A DNA stretch of 18,571 bases from Deltaproteobacteria bacterium (GTDB lineage: Bacteria > Myxococcota_A > JAADFL01). Of this stretch, positions 1 through 7,308 are shown one piece after another (the stretch's first letter is position 1; each line of letters opens with the position of its first letter). Under the pieces are notes generated by a model. The model did no database searches. It saw only the letters and a program-made list of their open reading frames with translations, and was not told the origin of the DNA. The position numbers and the translations under genes are program-made. Where the stretch lies: positions 1 to 18,571 of the forward strand of contig JAADFL010000013.1 of assembly GCA_013152945.1 (NCBI GenBank). The letters run 5' to 3'.

Positions 1-12
1 TTGCAAAGCCGC

Positions 13-42
13 TTGACCTTTTAGAACTCATCTGTTTTAAAT
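13..42 (+). promoter_or_regulatory. Candidate sigma70-type promoter of the first lipoprotein gene
   Basis: TTGACC at 13-18 is followed after 18 bases by TTAAAT at 37-42, in an AT-rich leader about 80 bases before the lipoprotein start at 121. The -35 matches five of six consensus bases and the -10 four of six. This is a pattern match only. Confidence 0.3.
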
Positions 43-120
43 ATGCACTAAATTTTTAGTCGTACGTTTCGACGTTGTTTATTGGTTTCCAGGTACGACA
101 ACTTTTGGAGGTGCATTGAC

Positions 121-1548
121 ATGGAAAAGAGAACGTTAGGTCTTATTTCAACACTGGTGATTCCGTTGGCCATCGCCATCGGGGCCGGTATCTACACCTT
201 TACAGGTTGTGGGGGTGACGACACCAAAAGCGGAGACACTGATACCGACACCGATGTCGACACTGATACCGATACTGACACCGACACCAACAACAATCTC
301 GGTCAAATGGGAGATACGTGCCAGAATGGCAATGATTGCCAGGGCAAGGTATGCCTTGCTACACCAAGTGGAAAGAAGTGCTCCAAGCAATGCAAGGGAA
401 ACTCGGATTGCAACAGTGTATCAGGATGGACATGCCAGAATGTCCAGGGATACAATGTTTGTGCTCCTTCCGGTGGAGACACGGATGTTGACACGGACAT
501 CGATACCGATACCGATACCGATACCGATACCGACACCGGCACCAGCACTGACACCGGCACCGACACCGGCACCGACACCGGCACCGACACCGGTACGGAT
601 ACCGGCACAGGCGGAAACTCAAAGCCCGGTGATTCGTGCAACCAGCAAAAGCCATGTTCAGGCAATGAGGCGCCGCTTTGCTTGTCAACCTCGCAAACCG
701 AGGGGTTCTGCTCGTTCAACTGCAGCACTGATGGCGATTGCACCACTGCATTTCCAGGCGGGTGCTGTTCAGACCTGAAAGACAACAGCAAGGCATGCGT
801 GCCGAGTCAATATTGTGCTGGAGACCAGCAGTACAAGGATAAGTGCGGCCAGGGGTACGGCAACTGCGCCAAGGACTTGACTTGCATCTTGCAAAAACAG
901 GGCGATACAGTGGGTGAATGCTGGTACACATGCGATCCGAACGGTCAGAACCAGTGCCAACAAGATAATGGTACTTGCTCGGCTCTACAGAGCGGCGGCG
1001 GTGTATGCGTACCGCCCGGGGATAGGCAGTACAAGCAATCCTGTGGAACAGCGGATACGGGCCAGTGTGCAGCCGGTATGCTTTGTATTACTGTCCACCA
1101 GGGCGACAAAGAAGGCGTGTGCTGGTATTCATGTGATCCTAAAAACAACCCGACTTGCCAGGATCAGGGCCAATGCGTGGGACTGCAGAACGGCGGCGGC
1201 ACGTGTATTCCGCCGGGAAATGCGAATGCAGGTGATATCTGCGATCCTATTGATAATAACTGCAAGACCGGACTTCTTTGCTTTGCACTTGCCAAGGATG
1301 CGAATTCGCAGTGGGGCGACAAGATGTACTGCAGCGAGGATTGCACCAACAGCGGCACATGCCAGGCCAAGGACAAGGGCTTTGTGTGCAAGCAGATTTT
1401 CAAGGACCAGAGCGGTAACGTGAAGGGCTACTGCATGTATCCATGCGGTGATAATCAGAATGCCTGCCAGGCCCTTGGCTCGGATTGGCAATGTTACGAT
1501 TTGTCCAACGGCCAATCACCCAAGGATTACTCTTTCTGCTTGCCGTAG
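121..1548 (+). CDS. Secreted Cys-rich lipoprotein with Asp-Thr repeat linkers
   Basis: Predicted 475-residue surface or periplasmic lipoprotein of unknown function. The start is the ATG at 121, preceded by GGAGG at 107-111; an in-frame TTG at 82 has no ribosome binding site and would put 13 polar residues before the signal peptide. A basic N-terminus (MEKR) and hydrophobic core lead to a lipobox-like FTGC with Cys30, followed by Gly-Gly, so the protein would not be held at the inner membrane by an Asp+2 rule. Residues 39-56 and 120-163 are Asp-Thr and Asp-Thr-Gly-Thr linkers. Between and after them are Cys-rich modules, several beginning G-D-x-C. Residues about 235-365 contain two clearly duplicated modules of about 65 residues (pattern YKxx[10 protein letters not shown] or VCWYSCDP, GGGxC(V/I)PPG). 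There is no recognisable catalytic motif; many Myxococcota surface proteins share this build. Disulphide-stabilised adhesion or binding modules are an inference. Confidence 0.85.
   Translation: MEKRTLGLISTLVIPLAIAIGAGIYTFTGCGGDDTKSGDTDTDTDVDTDTDTDTDTNNNLGQMGDTCQNGNDCQGKVCLATPSGKKCSKQCKGNSDCNSVSGWTCQNVQGYNVCAPSGGDTDVDTDIDTDTDTDTDTDTGTSTDTGTDTGTDTGTDTGTDTGTGGNSKPGDSCNQQKPCSGNEAPLCLSTSQTEGFCSFNCSTDGDCTTAFPGGCCSDLKDNSKACVPSQYCAGDQQYKDKCGQGYGNCAKDLTCILQKQGDTVGECWYTCDPNGQNQCQQDNGTCSALQSGGGVCVPPGDRQYKQSCGTADTGQCAAGMLCITVHQGDKEGVCWYSCDPKNNPTCQDQGQCVGLQNGGGTCIPPGNANAGDICDPIDNNCKTGLLCFALAKDANSQWGDKMYCSEDCTNSGTCQAKDKGFVCKQIFKDQSGNVKGYCMYPCGDNQNACQALGSDWQCYDLSNGQSPKDYSFCLP
235..288 (+). repeat. Asp-Thr codon repeat tract 1
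   Basis: Eighteen codons alternating Asp and Thr (one Val) form the linker directly after the lipid-anchor region. The DNA mixes GAT/GAC with ACC/ACT, so it is repetitive in protein more than in bases. Confidence 0.85.
478..609 (+). repeat. Asp-Thr / Gly-Thr codon repeat tract 2
   Basis: Forty-four codons: first Asp-Thr with Val and Ile interruptions, then Asp-Thr-Gly-Thr units. The second half is close to a perfect 12-base repeat (gacaccggcacc), a substrate for replication slippage, so linker length may vary between strains. Confidence 0.85.
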
Positions 1549-1837
1549 GCTGCTCGTGATTTTACCGGGTCATCACCTGAATGGGTGACGGCTCCGGCTC
1601 CATCGATTAAAAATCATCCGTTCTGACAAACTCTCGTAAGAATTATTTACTATGTTATTCCGACACCATATTTTTCCGGCCCGGTTGCAGGGATGTCATA
1701 GGCAACGGCTCTATTGTCCTTTCCAGGGTTTTCTCTCTCCAATTTCGATGTTTTGTGCCTTGTAAAACAAGGGTGGGTTAAACTATTCTAATAAACGATG
1801 TGTTATCCCGGTTTTTTAATGGAGGGACTATTTTGGC

Positions 1838-2110
1838 ATGGACAGGGTTCACTTGTTGATTAGAGGCAGGGTCCAGGGAGTCTGGTTCAGGCAGAGCACA
1901 AAAGAACAGGCAATACGGCTTGGGCTCAAAGGATGGGTGCGCAATCTTCCTGATGGGCGTGTGGAAGCCGTGGCAGAGGGAAATCGCCCTGAACTCGAAA
2001 AATTGATTGAGTGGTGTCGCAACGGACCGCCCCTTGCCAGGGTGGATGAGGTGGAAGTCGAGTGGCGGAAGCCGGAAAAAGATTTGCCTGGTTTTACGGT
2101 TGCATTCTGA
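1838..2110 (+). CDS. acyP: Acylphosphatase
   Basis: A 90-residue protein of normal acylphosphatase length, hydrolysing the carboxyl-phosphate bond of acyl phosphates in the cytoplasm. The family signature is complete: GRVQGVWFR near residues 10-18 carries the phosphate-binding loop with the catalytic Arg, and GWVRNLPDGRVE near 32-43 carries the catalytic Asn. GGAGGG at 1821-1826 lies 11 bases before the ATG. It precedes the heat-shock genes in the same direction with a 64-base gap, so it may be separately transcribed. The physiological substrate in bacteria is not settled. Confidence 0.95.
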   Translation: MDRVHLLIRGRVQGVWFRQSTKEQAIRLGLKGWVRNLPDGRVEAVAEGNRPELEKLIEWCRNGPPLARVDEVEVEWRKPEKDLPGFTVAF

Positions 2111-2174
2111 TGTTGCTTGTTGACATGACGGGCATGGGCGATTAGCTTTTCATAATGATAAAAGGAGATGAAAT

Positions 2175-2612
2175 ATGAGCAGTTCGAAATGGGACCCGTT
2201 CAAGGACTTGATGGCGCTCAAAGACAGGATGAACCGTCTCTTTGACATGAGTTTGTCCCGGGAACTGGAACTTGCAACAGGTGCAGGTGCCGGGACATGG
2301 GCGCCTACATGTGATGTCATGGAAACAGAAGAGGGATTGCTGATACAGGCCGAGCTTCCGGGCTTGTCCGAGGGCGATTACGAGGTCCTGCTGGATGGCG
2401 GTGAAGTTGTAATACGCGGTGATCGAAAGCTGCACAAGTCAAAGCCCAAGCAAGGTGCCATCTTCCGTCTTGACGGAAGGTACGGGACCTTCAGACGGGC
2501 CTTCACCCTTCCGGATTGGGCCGATGAGGCGCAGGAGAACATAAAGGCGAATTACAGCGATGGGGTTCTGGAAGTAAAGATCGGCAGGGCGAAAAATCGG
2601 GACTCCGACTAG
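2175..2612 (+). CDS. Small heat-shock protein, Hsp20/alpha-crystallin family
   Basis: A 145-residue ATP-independent holdase chaperone. Residues 1-40 form a short N-terminal arm (WDPFKDLMALKDRMNRLF) typical of bacterial Hsp20, and residues about 43-138 the alpha-crystallin domain, with the AELPGLSEGDYEV strand-loop and the closing GVLEVKI strand. AAGGAG upstream of the ATG is a clear ribosome binding site. After the domain only GRAKNRDSD remains, and the I-x-I/V oligomerisation motif usual in this family is not obvious. A TTGACA lies at 2120-2125, but its spacing to an AT-rich -10 is not convincing, and no HspR-type inverted repeat was seen. The gene leads a three-gene operon with cbpA- and cbpM-like genes, 7 bases from the next start. 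Confidence 0.93.
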   Translation: MSSSKWDPFKDLMALKDRMNRLFDMSLSRELELATGAGAGTWAPTCDVMETEEGLLIQAELPGLSEGDYEVLLDGGEVVIRGDRKLHKSKPKQGAIFRLDGRYGTFRRAFTLPDWADEAQENIKANYSDGVLEVKIGRAKNRDSD

Positions 2613-2619
2613 GTGCCGG

Positions 2620-3573
2620 ATGAAAAAACGAGACTATTACGAAGTTTTGGGCATTCCAAGGAATGCGGATGAAAAGAAGATAAAATCCGCTTTCAGGAAA
2701 CTTGCAAGGAAATTCCATCCGGACGTAAATCCCGGGGACAAGGCTGCCGAAGAGAAATTCAAGGAGATACAGGAAGCCCATGATGTCCTGTCGGACAAGA
2801 AGAAACGAAAACTTTACGACCAATTCGGTCACCAAGGCGTGTCACCCGGGTTTGATGCCGAGGCAGCCGAGAGGATGAGGAGGCAATGGTCCGCAAGTGG
2901 TGGGGGCGGTATCCCGTTCGATTTCGGAGATGCTTTCCGGTATCGGACCGGTGGTCCCGGAGCAGGCTTTGACTTCAACAATCTCGGAGACCTGTTCGGC
3001 TCGGTATTTGGCAGGCACAAGGGTCCTATGAAAGGGCAGGACCTTTCGACCAAGGTGGAAATAGGCTTCAGGGAGGCGCTTAAAGGCACCGAGGTAAGAT
3101 TGAGGATCGAGAGCCGGGGCAGGCCGAGAAACCTGACCGTTAAGATACCTCCCGGAGTAAAGACCGGAACAAGGGTGAGAGTGGCGGGAAAAGGGGCGCC
3201 GGGACGGGCCGGGGGGCAGCCTGGTGACTTGTACGTCGAGACCGTTGTAAGGGATGATCCATTGTTCAAAAGGGACGGGGACGATCTTTACTGCGAAATA
3301 CCCATTACCTTTTCCGAGGCGGTTCTTGGTACCAAGATGGAAGTACCGACTCCGTACGGTCCGGTTCAGCTCAAGGTGCCGGCAGGAACGAACAGCGGGA
3401 GAAAGTTCAGGCTCAAGGGAAAAGGGGCACCCAGGCTGAAGGGTAGCGGCAAGGGTGATCTATATATCCGGGTCATGGTCCTGGTTCCGAAAGATCTCGA
3501 CGACCGGGCACGTGAAATGGTCAGGGAACTTTCAAAGTTCGAAAAAAAGAATCCAAGGCGAGGTATTTCTTGA
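2620..3573 (+). CDS. cbpA: DnaJ-family co-chaperone, CbpA type (no zinc finger)
   Basis: A 317-residue J-domain protein that would stimulate the ATPase of DnaK and deliver clients. The J domain occupies residues 5-70 with the HPD motif at 33-35 and the YDQFGHQG end. A Gly/Phe-rich linker follows (about 88-130), then the two DnaJ C-terminal substrate-binding beta-domains (about 140-310; GVKTGTRVRVAGKG and VPAGTNSGRKFRLKGKG). The CxxCxGxG zinc-finger repeats of true DnaJ are absent, which makes it CbpA/DnaJ type II. It starts 7 bases after hsp20, and its stop codon overlaps the TTG start of the next gene, so the three genes are probably co-transcribed. Confidence 0.93.
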   Translation: MKKRDYYEVLGIPRNADEKKIKSAFRKLARKFHPDVNPGDKAAEEKFKEIQEAHDVLSDKKKRKLYDQFGHQGVSPGFDAEAAERMRRQWSASGGGGIPFDFGDAFRYRTGGPGAGFDFNNLGDLFGSVFGRHKGPMKGQDLSTKVEIGFREALKGTEVRLRIESRGRPRNLTVKIPPGVKTGTRVRVAGKGAPGRAGGQPGDLYVETVVRDDPLFKRDGDDLYCEIPITFSEAVLGTKMEVPTPYGPVQLKVPAGTNSGRKFRLKGKGAPRLKGSGKGDLYIRVMVLVPKDLDDRAREMVRELSKFEKKNPRRGIS

Positions 3574-3917
3574 GAAAGAGGAAGTATTATACCCCGGATC
3601 AGGCTGCGGAATTACTTGGCGTTGGCCGGGATGTGATCGAGACTTTTATTGAAAGGGAACTCTTGGACTTTGTGAGGAGGAGGGGTGACTTGGTATTGCC
3701 CCTGGAACAGGTCGAAAGGGCAAAGGTTGCATGCACCTTGAGTGAGGAGCTTGGCGTCAATCTGGCCGGTGTGGAGGTGGCCCTGCACTTGCGGGATAAG
3801 TTGATAAGCCAGCAAGAGGCCATGTTGGAATTTGTGGACAGGATGATGAAGATGTTCAACGAGGAAATCGACAGGATAGAGAAGGGCCTGGATCGAGACG
3901 TGTTGGACGGTGAATAA
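3570..3917 (+). CDS. CbpM-like / MerR-family chaperone modulator
   Basis: A 115-residue protein starting at a TTG whose last two bases overlap the cbpA stop (TTGA), which suggests translational coupling. Residues 6-35 (YYTPDQAAELLGVGRDVIETFIERELL) resemble the MerR-type helix-turn-helix of CbpM and HspR; the rest is helical with a likely coiled-coil tail (MEFVDRMMKMFNEEIDRIEKG-like). In other bacteria CbpM binds the J domain of CbpA and inhibits it, and HspR represses heat-shock genes. The position straight after cbpA favours the CbpM role, but DNA binding cannot be excluded. No HspR-associated operator was seen upstream of the operon. Confidence 0.8.
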   Translation: MRKRKYYTPDQAAELLGVGRDVIETFIERELLDFVRRRGDLVLPLEQVERAKVACTLSEELGVNLAGVEVALHLRDKLISQQEAMLEFVDRMMKMFNEEIDRIEKGLDRDVLDGE

Positions 3918-4363
3918 TAGGACGGGACTTGGTCGGTTGGGGTCGTTCCCGGATTTTCCACGGTCGTTTTCCCTGGGTTGATTTTTTCCTCTTGTAATAG
4001 CCGGGCGTTGCGGGAGCTTGAAGCGCAAAGCGCAATGCTCGCAGCTCGCTCGTAGCTTGTAGAACGCCCCCTTCAATGTCACCCCGTCTCCAAGCAGGTT
4101 TGCCGACAGACCGAATGACCCGGCCGCGGTCCGGCTTGACCTTTGTTTGGCAGGGGATATACTTTGAACAAAATGGACAGGCGGCATGCAAAGGGCAGGT
4201 TGAAGGTCGTGATGAGCCCGGATGATACCGGATGACAGCGAAAGAGTGTAACAGGAGGATAAGGACTCCTGCCTTGTATGCGCACTTGCCGCCACGTATG
4301 GATAGGGCCGCATGCCATCTCGAATGCTATCGCGCCGGTCCGAAACCTTAAGGAGGTGTCCCG
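3918..4363. other. Gene-free stretch between the chaperone operon and the surface-protein gene
   Basis: No coding region with a ribosome binding site or recognisable product was found on either strand. A weak hairpin (cgggac ... gttcccg) lies just after the cbpM-like stop, near 3921-3952, but has no clean T-run. The long open frames crossing here are antisense to neighbouring genes. The segment probably holds the promoter of the 4364 gene; no -35/-10 pair stands out. Confidence 0.5.
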
Positions 4364-6298
4364 ATGACCAGGAGAACCGCCTTCATGTTTGCATCCGTCT
4401 GTTCGGTCGTGTTCGCAGCCTGCGGCCCTGGACCCGGCGCCGACGTGTCGTCCACGAGGCGCGCGGCGCTGAACAGCATCCAGTACGACGGTACAGGCAT
4501 ACACAGCATCGTATGGAACGGAGTAAACATACTGGAGGGTGTAGGTGGTTACTATGTCATCGGCTCGTGCACGGGAGCGGACTCGGAGGACCAGAATGTC
4601 ATCTCCCTGGGGAGCGACGGCAAGACGCTCCATGCCCCTGGAGTATGTCCTGGTGCACCCTTCAGCATACAGCTCACCGGAAACAACCCGGTGCACGCCA
4701 AGATAACCGTTGGTCCCCTTCCGGTGGACTACCGGTCCTTGAGCGTGCCCTTCGATCCAACCATGGCGTACTTCGACAGGTTCAGGATAAGCTCGAGCGG
4801 TTACCTGGTGGGATGCGCCAACACCTGGTCGCCCAGAAGCGGCTCGGGCGGTCCCTTTTCGGACATTCCCCAGCCATGCACAATACCGGGCCACGGTGCA
4901 GTGGGTGTAGCAAGGGTAACAAAGGTAGGACCTGGATGGTGGGGCGAGATCTCCGGCAGCGTGGTGACCGTCAGGCGGACGATAGTCGGAGGCAACATCA
5001 AGGAAGGAGTGTTTATAAACCACCCGTACACGCACAACATGGAGCTCTCTTTCCAGGTCGAACCGGTGAGTCAGCATATACTGCCCAAGGGCAGCACGTA
5101 CACACTGGAGGAGGATATCTCGTTCAGGGACCCAGGCGACGAGCCGACAGAGGACGCAGAGTTCGTCTCCGCGGACATACCCGATAAGGTATCCGCACGC
5201 AGCGAGGTCGAGGTCAACGTGACCATGCGGAACTCGGGAGAGACCACCTGGACCGAGCCTGCCGATCACATGGGAGGCACCCGCCTGGGCAGCCTTGCGG
5301 ATAACCAGTTCGTCTGGATACCAGGAGCTGCCGGGGGATACCGGAACAACCCGGGTGACCAGAGGCTGTACCTGGCCTCTTCGGTTGCGCCGGGCCAGGA
5401 GGTGACCTTCACCTTCAAGCTACAGACCCCCGACACCCAGGGCACGTACACCTTTGGAGCAAGGATGGTGCACGACGGCGTGGCATGGTTCGGCCCGGAG
5501 ATCAAGCGCACCATAGAGGTGACCAACGACCCCTGCGGGGGAGGCCCCATCAACGGTTGCGGCGGCTGCGGCACCCTGGATCACTCTCCAGGCGGCTCGT
5601 GCGGTGAGTGCGGGACCTATGTCTGCGACGGCGTGGACGCGGTCAAGTGCGTTGACCCGGGCAAAAACGCCTGCGGCGGGTGCAAGGCATTGAGCGCCTC
5701 GCCGGGTGACGCCTGCGGCACCTGCGGTAAGTACGAGTGCAACGGCCAGGATGCCTTGAGGTGCAACGAGGGTTCCATCAACGGTTGCGGCGGCTGCGGC
5801 ACCCTGGATCACTCTCCCGGCGGTTCGTGCGGCGAGTGCGGGACCTATGTCTGTGACGGCGTGGACGCGGTCAAGTGCGACGACCCGGGCAAAAACGCCT
5901 GTGGCGGGTGCAAGACCCTTGCAGTCTCACCTGGAGACGAGTGTGGTGAGTGTGGGACCTATGTCTGCGACGGCGTGGACGCGGTCAAGTGCGACGATCC
6001 AGGCGCCAACACCTGCGGCGGGTGCACCGGACTGGACCACGATCCAGGCATGCCCTGCGGCACCTGCGGCAAGTACATATGCAAGGGAACAGACGAGGTG
6101 GAGTGCCAGGACCCGGGCCTGAACGAGTGCGGCGAGTGCGGCGACGTGCCGCCGGACGGGTGCGGCTCCGGGGATGATGACGGGTCGTCATCATCCTCTG
6201 GTTGTACCGCGATAGGAGGCGGCGATCTAGCGCTGCCCCTGCTGATCACATTGCTGGCACTGGTCGGGCCGGGACTACGCAGGAGAAACCGCGGATAG
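4364..6298 (+). CDS. Surface lipoprotein with NBR1-type Ig-like domain, Cys/Gly repeats and MYXO-CTERM-like tail
   Basis: A 644-residue exported protein of unknown function. AAGGAGGTG (4349-4358) sits just before the ATG. The signal peptide ends in FAAC (Cys20), a lipobox. Residues about 40-250 form a domain I do not recognise, probably beta-rich. Residues about 264-388 resemble the Ig-like domain first described in NBR1: the GxxRLGS-like turn, V-x-PGQ-x-V-T-F-x-F, GTYTFGARM and DGVAWFG. Residues 397-586 are five tandem 38-residue units, each with six cysteines (N-x-CGGC ... CGxCGxYxC ... C-x-DPG). An acidic Ser-rich spacer follows, then SGCTAIGG, a hydrophobic stretch and RRRNRG. This Cys + membrane helix + Arg-rich end is the layout of MYXO-CTERM sorting tails. 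Lipidation at the N-terminus and anchoring at the C-terminus would be an unusual pair. Likely monocistronic. Confidence 0.85.
   Translation: MTRRTAFMFASVCSVVFAACGPGPGADVSSTRRAALNSIQYDGTGIHSIVWNGVNILEGVGGYYVIGSCTGADSEDQNVISLGSDGKTLHAPGVCPGAPFSIQLTGNNPVHAKITVGPLPVDYRSLSVPFDPTMAYFDRFRISSSGYLVGCANTWSPRSGSGGPFSDIPQPCTIPGHGAVGVARVTKVGPGWWGEISGSVVTVRRTIVGGNIKEGVFINHPYTHNMELSFQVEPVSQHILPKGSTYTLEEDISFRDPGDEPTEDAEFVSADIPDKVSARSEVEVNVTMRNSGETTWTEPADHMGGTRLGSLADNQFVWIPGAAGGYRNNPGDQRLYLASSVAPGQEVTFTFKLQTPDTQGTYTFGARMVHDGVAWFGPEIKRTIEVTNDPCGGGPINGCGGCGTLDHSPGGSCGECGTYVCDGVDAVKCVDPGKNACGGCKALSASPGDACGTCGKYECNGQDALRCNEGSINGCGGCGTLDHSPGGSCGECGTYVCDGVDAVKCDDPGKNACGGCKTLAVSPGDECGECGTYVCDGVDAVKCDDPGANTCGGCTGLDHDPGMPCGTCGKYICKGTDEVECQDPGLNECGECGDVPPDGCGSGDDDGSSSSSGCTAIGGGDLALPLLITLLALVGPGLRRRNRG
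5552..6121 (+). repeat. Five tandem 114-bp (38-codon) Cys/Gly repeats
   Basis: Exact 114-base units start at 5552, 5666, 5780, 5894 and 6008. Units 1 and 3 are nearly identical in DNA (228-base offset), as are the second halves of units 1, 3 and 4, which indicates recent duplication or gene conversion. Each unit encodes six cysteines at unit positions 3, 6, 17, 20, 25 and 33. Confidence 0.9.
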
Positions 6299-6653
6299 CG
6301 TTGCCAGGCGCTTATCCACACACACAACCCACCGAGGTTGAAATCGCCGGTATTGAAAAGTGCATTGATACCCGGAAGTTACAATTCAGCCAGAGTAAGG
6401 GTGCAATGCAATTGGGGATCGTGCTCCATGACCGATCAATGCTGACCAGCGTCAGAAAATTGCTGCCTACTCAAAAGCCGGTGATTAAAATCAGTGGATT
6501 GAACACCAAGCGGACCGGGTCATGGCCTGCAACTTCGGTGTTTGGATACCGTGTTTTTTTTGGAGTGACTTATTTATTTGAAAGCACGAGGTTTTTCCGG
6601 GGCGATATAATCAACCTCGGTGGGGAGGAATCCGGTGGGGAGGAATGGGCTTA
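6299..6653. other. Convergent intergenic region
   Basis: This region lies between the plus-strand surface-protein gene and the minus-strand TPR gene. It holds a candidate plus-strand terminator (6536-6561), an imperfect inverted repeat around 6585-6622 (cacgaggtt / aacctcggtg) that could end the minus-strand operon, and a short tandem duplication of cggtggggaggaat near 6618-6646. No supported gene was seen. Confidence 0.5.
6536..6561 (+). terminator. Candidate intrinsic terminator
   Basis: A six-pair stem with a four-base loop (cggtgt / ataccg, one G-T pair) at 6536-6551 is followed by TG and eight Ts. It lies about 240 bases after the 4364 gene's stop and is oriented to end plus-strand transcription. 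The stem is only moderately stable. Confidence 0.4.
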
Positions 6654-6673
6654 TCAATGGGCGTCCAGACCGG
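6648..6673. repeat. 26-bp direct repeat, copy 1
   Basis: An exact 26-base match to 14221-14246. Here it covers the last codons and stop of the TPR gene (minus-strand frame GLDAH-stop). Two exact copies 7.6 kb apart are unlikely by chance in a window this size. Confidence 0.8.
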
Positions 6674-7277
6674 ATAGGGCGGACTGGTTCCTTGGGTTGA
6701 TGCGAAGCACCTCCTTGAATAACTTCTTGGCGGCCTTGCTCCTGCCCTGGCGAAGGTATGTCCATGCAAGGCCGAGCTTCATCTCCAGGTTCCCCGGGTA
6801 CAGCGCTAGTATGTCCTTGTACAACCGGGCCGCCTCCGCGTACTTTCCTATCGAGAACTCGGTGAATGCAAGTCGGCTCTTGGCCGTGTAGTTGTTGGAG
6901 TCGAGGCGAAGCGCCTCCTTGCACACGTCCTCGGCTTCCTTCCATTTCTTCGAGGCCACCAGCGGAAGGCTTAGGCCTAGGAGCGGCTCGATGGCCTTTG
7001 GTGCCATGCGAACCGCCCTCCTGTAATGAATGGCCGAATCGGTATGCTTCCCTAGGAGGTAGTACAGCCACCCGGCACGTAGGTTGGCCATGTAGTCATC
7101 GGGTGACTTCCTCAGCACGAGCATGACCTCTTTCAATGCCTTCGAGTAATCTCCCGAGGACTCGTAGTCCAATGATTGGCGAAAGTGCTCAGACACGCCG
7201 CCATCGCCGAGCGAGGCCAAGGGAAAAAGTGAAAAGCACGTGAAAACGACGATGGCACTCGATCTTATTCGATTCAT
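6654..7277 (-). CDS. Secreted TPR protein
   Basis: A 207-residue periplasmic or surface protein built of tetratricopeptide repeats. I chose the ATG at 7277, which follows AGGAGG with good spacing and starts a signal peptide (MNRIRSSAIVVFTCFSLFPL) ending near ASLGDGG; a longer reading frame from 7340 overlaps the upstream gene and lacks a site. Residues about 28-200 hold roughly five TPR units (A-G-W-L-Y-Y-L-L-G, A-F-T-E-F-S-I-G-K-Y, AWTYLRQGRS). It is the last gene of the minus-strand operon, 31 bases after the TPR-barrel gene, and its repeats resemble that protein's TPR half, so it may be a paralogue or soluble partner. TPR arrays mediate protein contacts; there is no enzyme motif. Confidence 0.85.
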   Translation of the reverse strand: MNRIRSSAIVVFTCFSLFPLASLGDGGVSEHFRQSLDYESSGDYSKALKEVMLVLRKSPDDYMANLRAGWLYYLLGKHTDSAIHYRRAVRMAPKAIEPLLGLSLPLVASKKWKEAEDVCKEALRLDSNNYTAKSRLAFTEFSIGKYAEAARLYKDILALYPGNLEMKLGLAWTYLRQGRSKAAKKLFKEVLRINPRNQSALSGLDAH

Positions 7278-7308
7278 TACCCGGTCCTCCTTTTCTTCGT
7301 ATCCGGTC

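Noticed and set aside
82-120. Upstream TTG start for the first lipoprotein
   Set aside because: It would add 13 polar residues before the signal peptide, and the Shine-Dalgarno sequence serves the ATG at 121.
3990-4070. GC-rich segment with short palindromes, considered as a tRNA or small RNA
   Set aside because: No cloverleaf, TTCGA arm or anticodon stem could be placed.
4079-5269. A 396-codon open frame on the minus strand
   Set aside because: It is antisense to the signal peptide and first domain of the 4364 gene, has no ribosome binding site and shows no recognisable domain; the plus-strand gene has all the coding signals.
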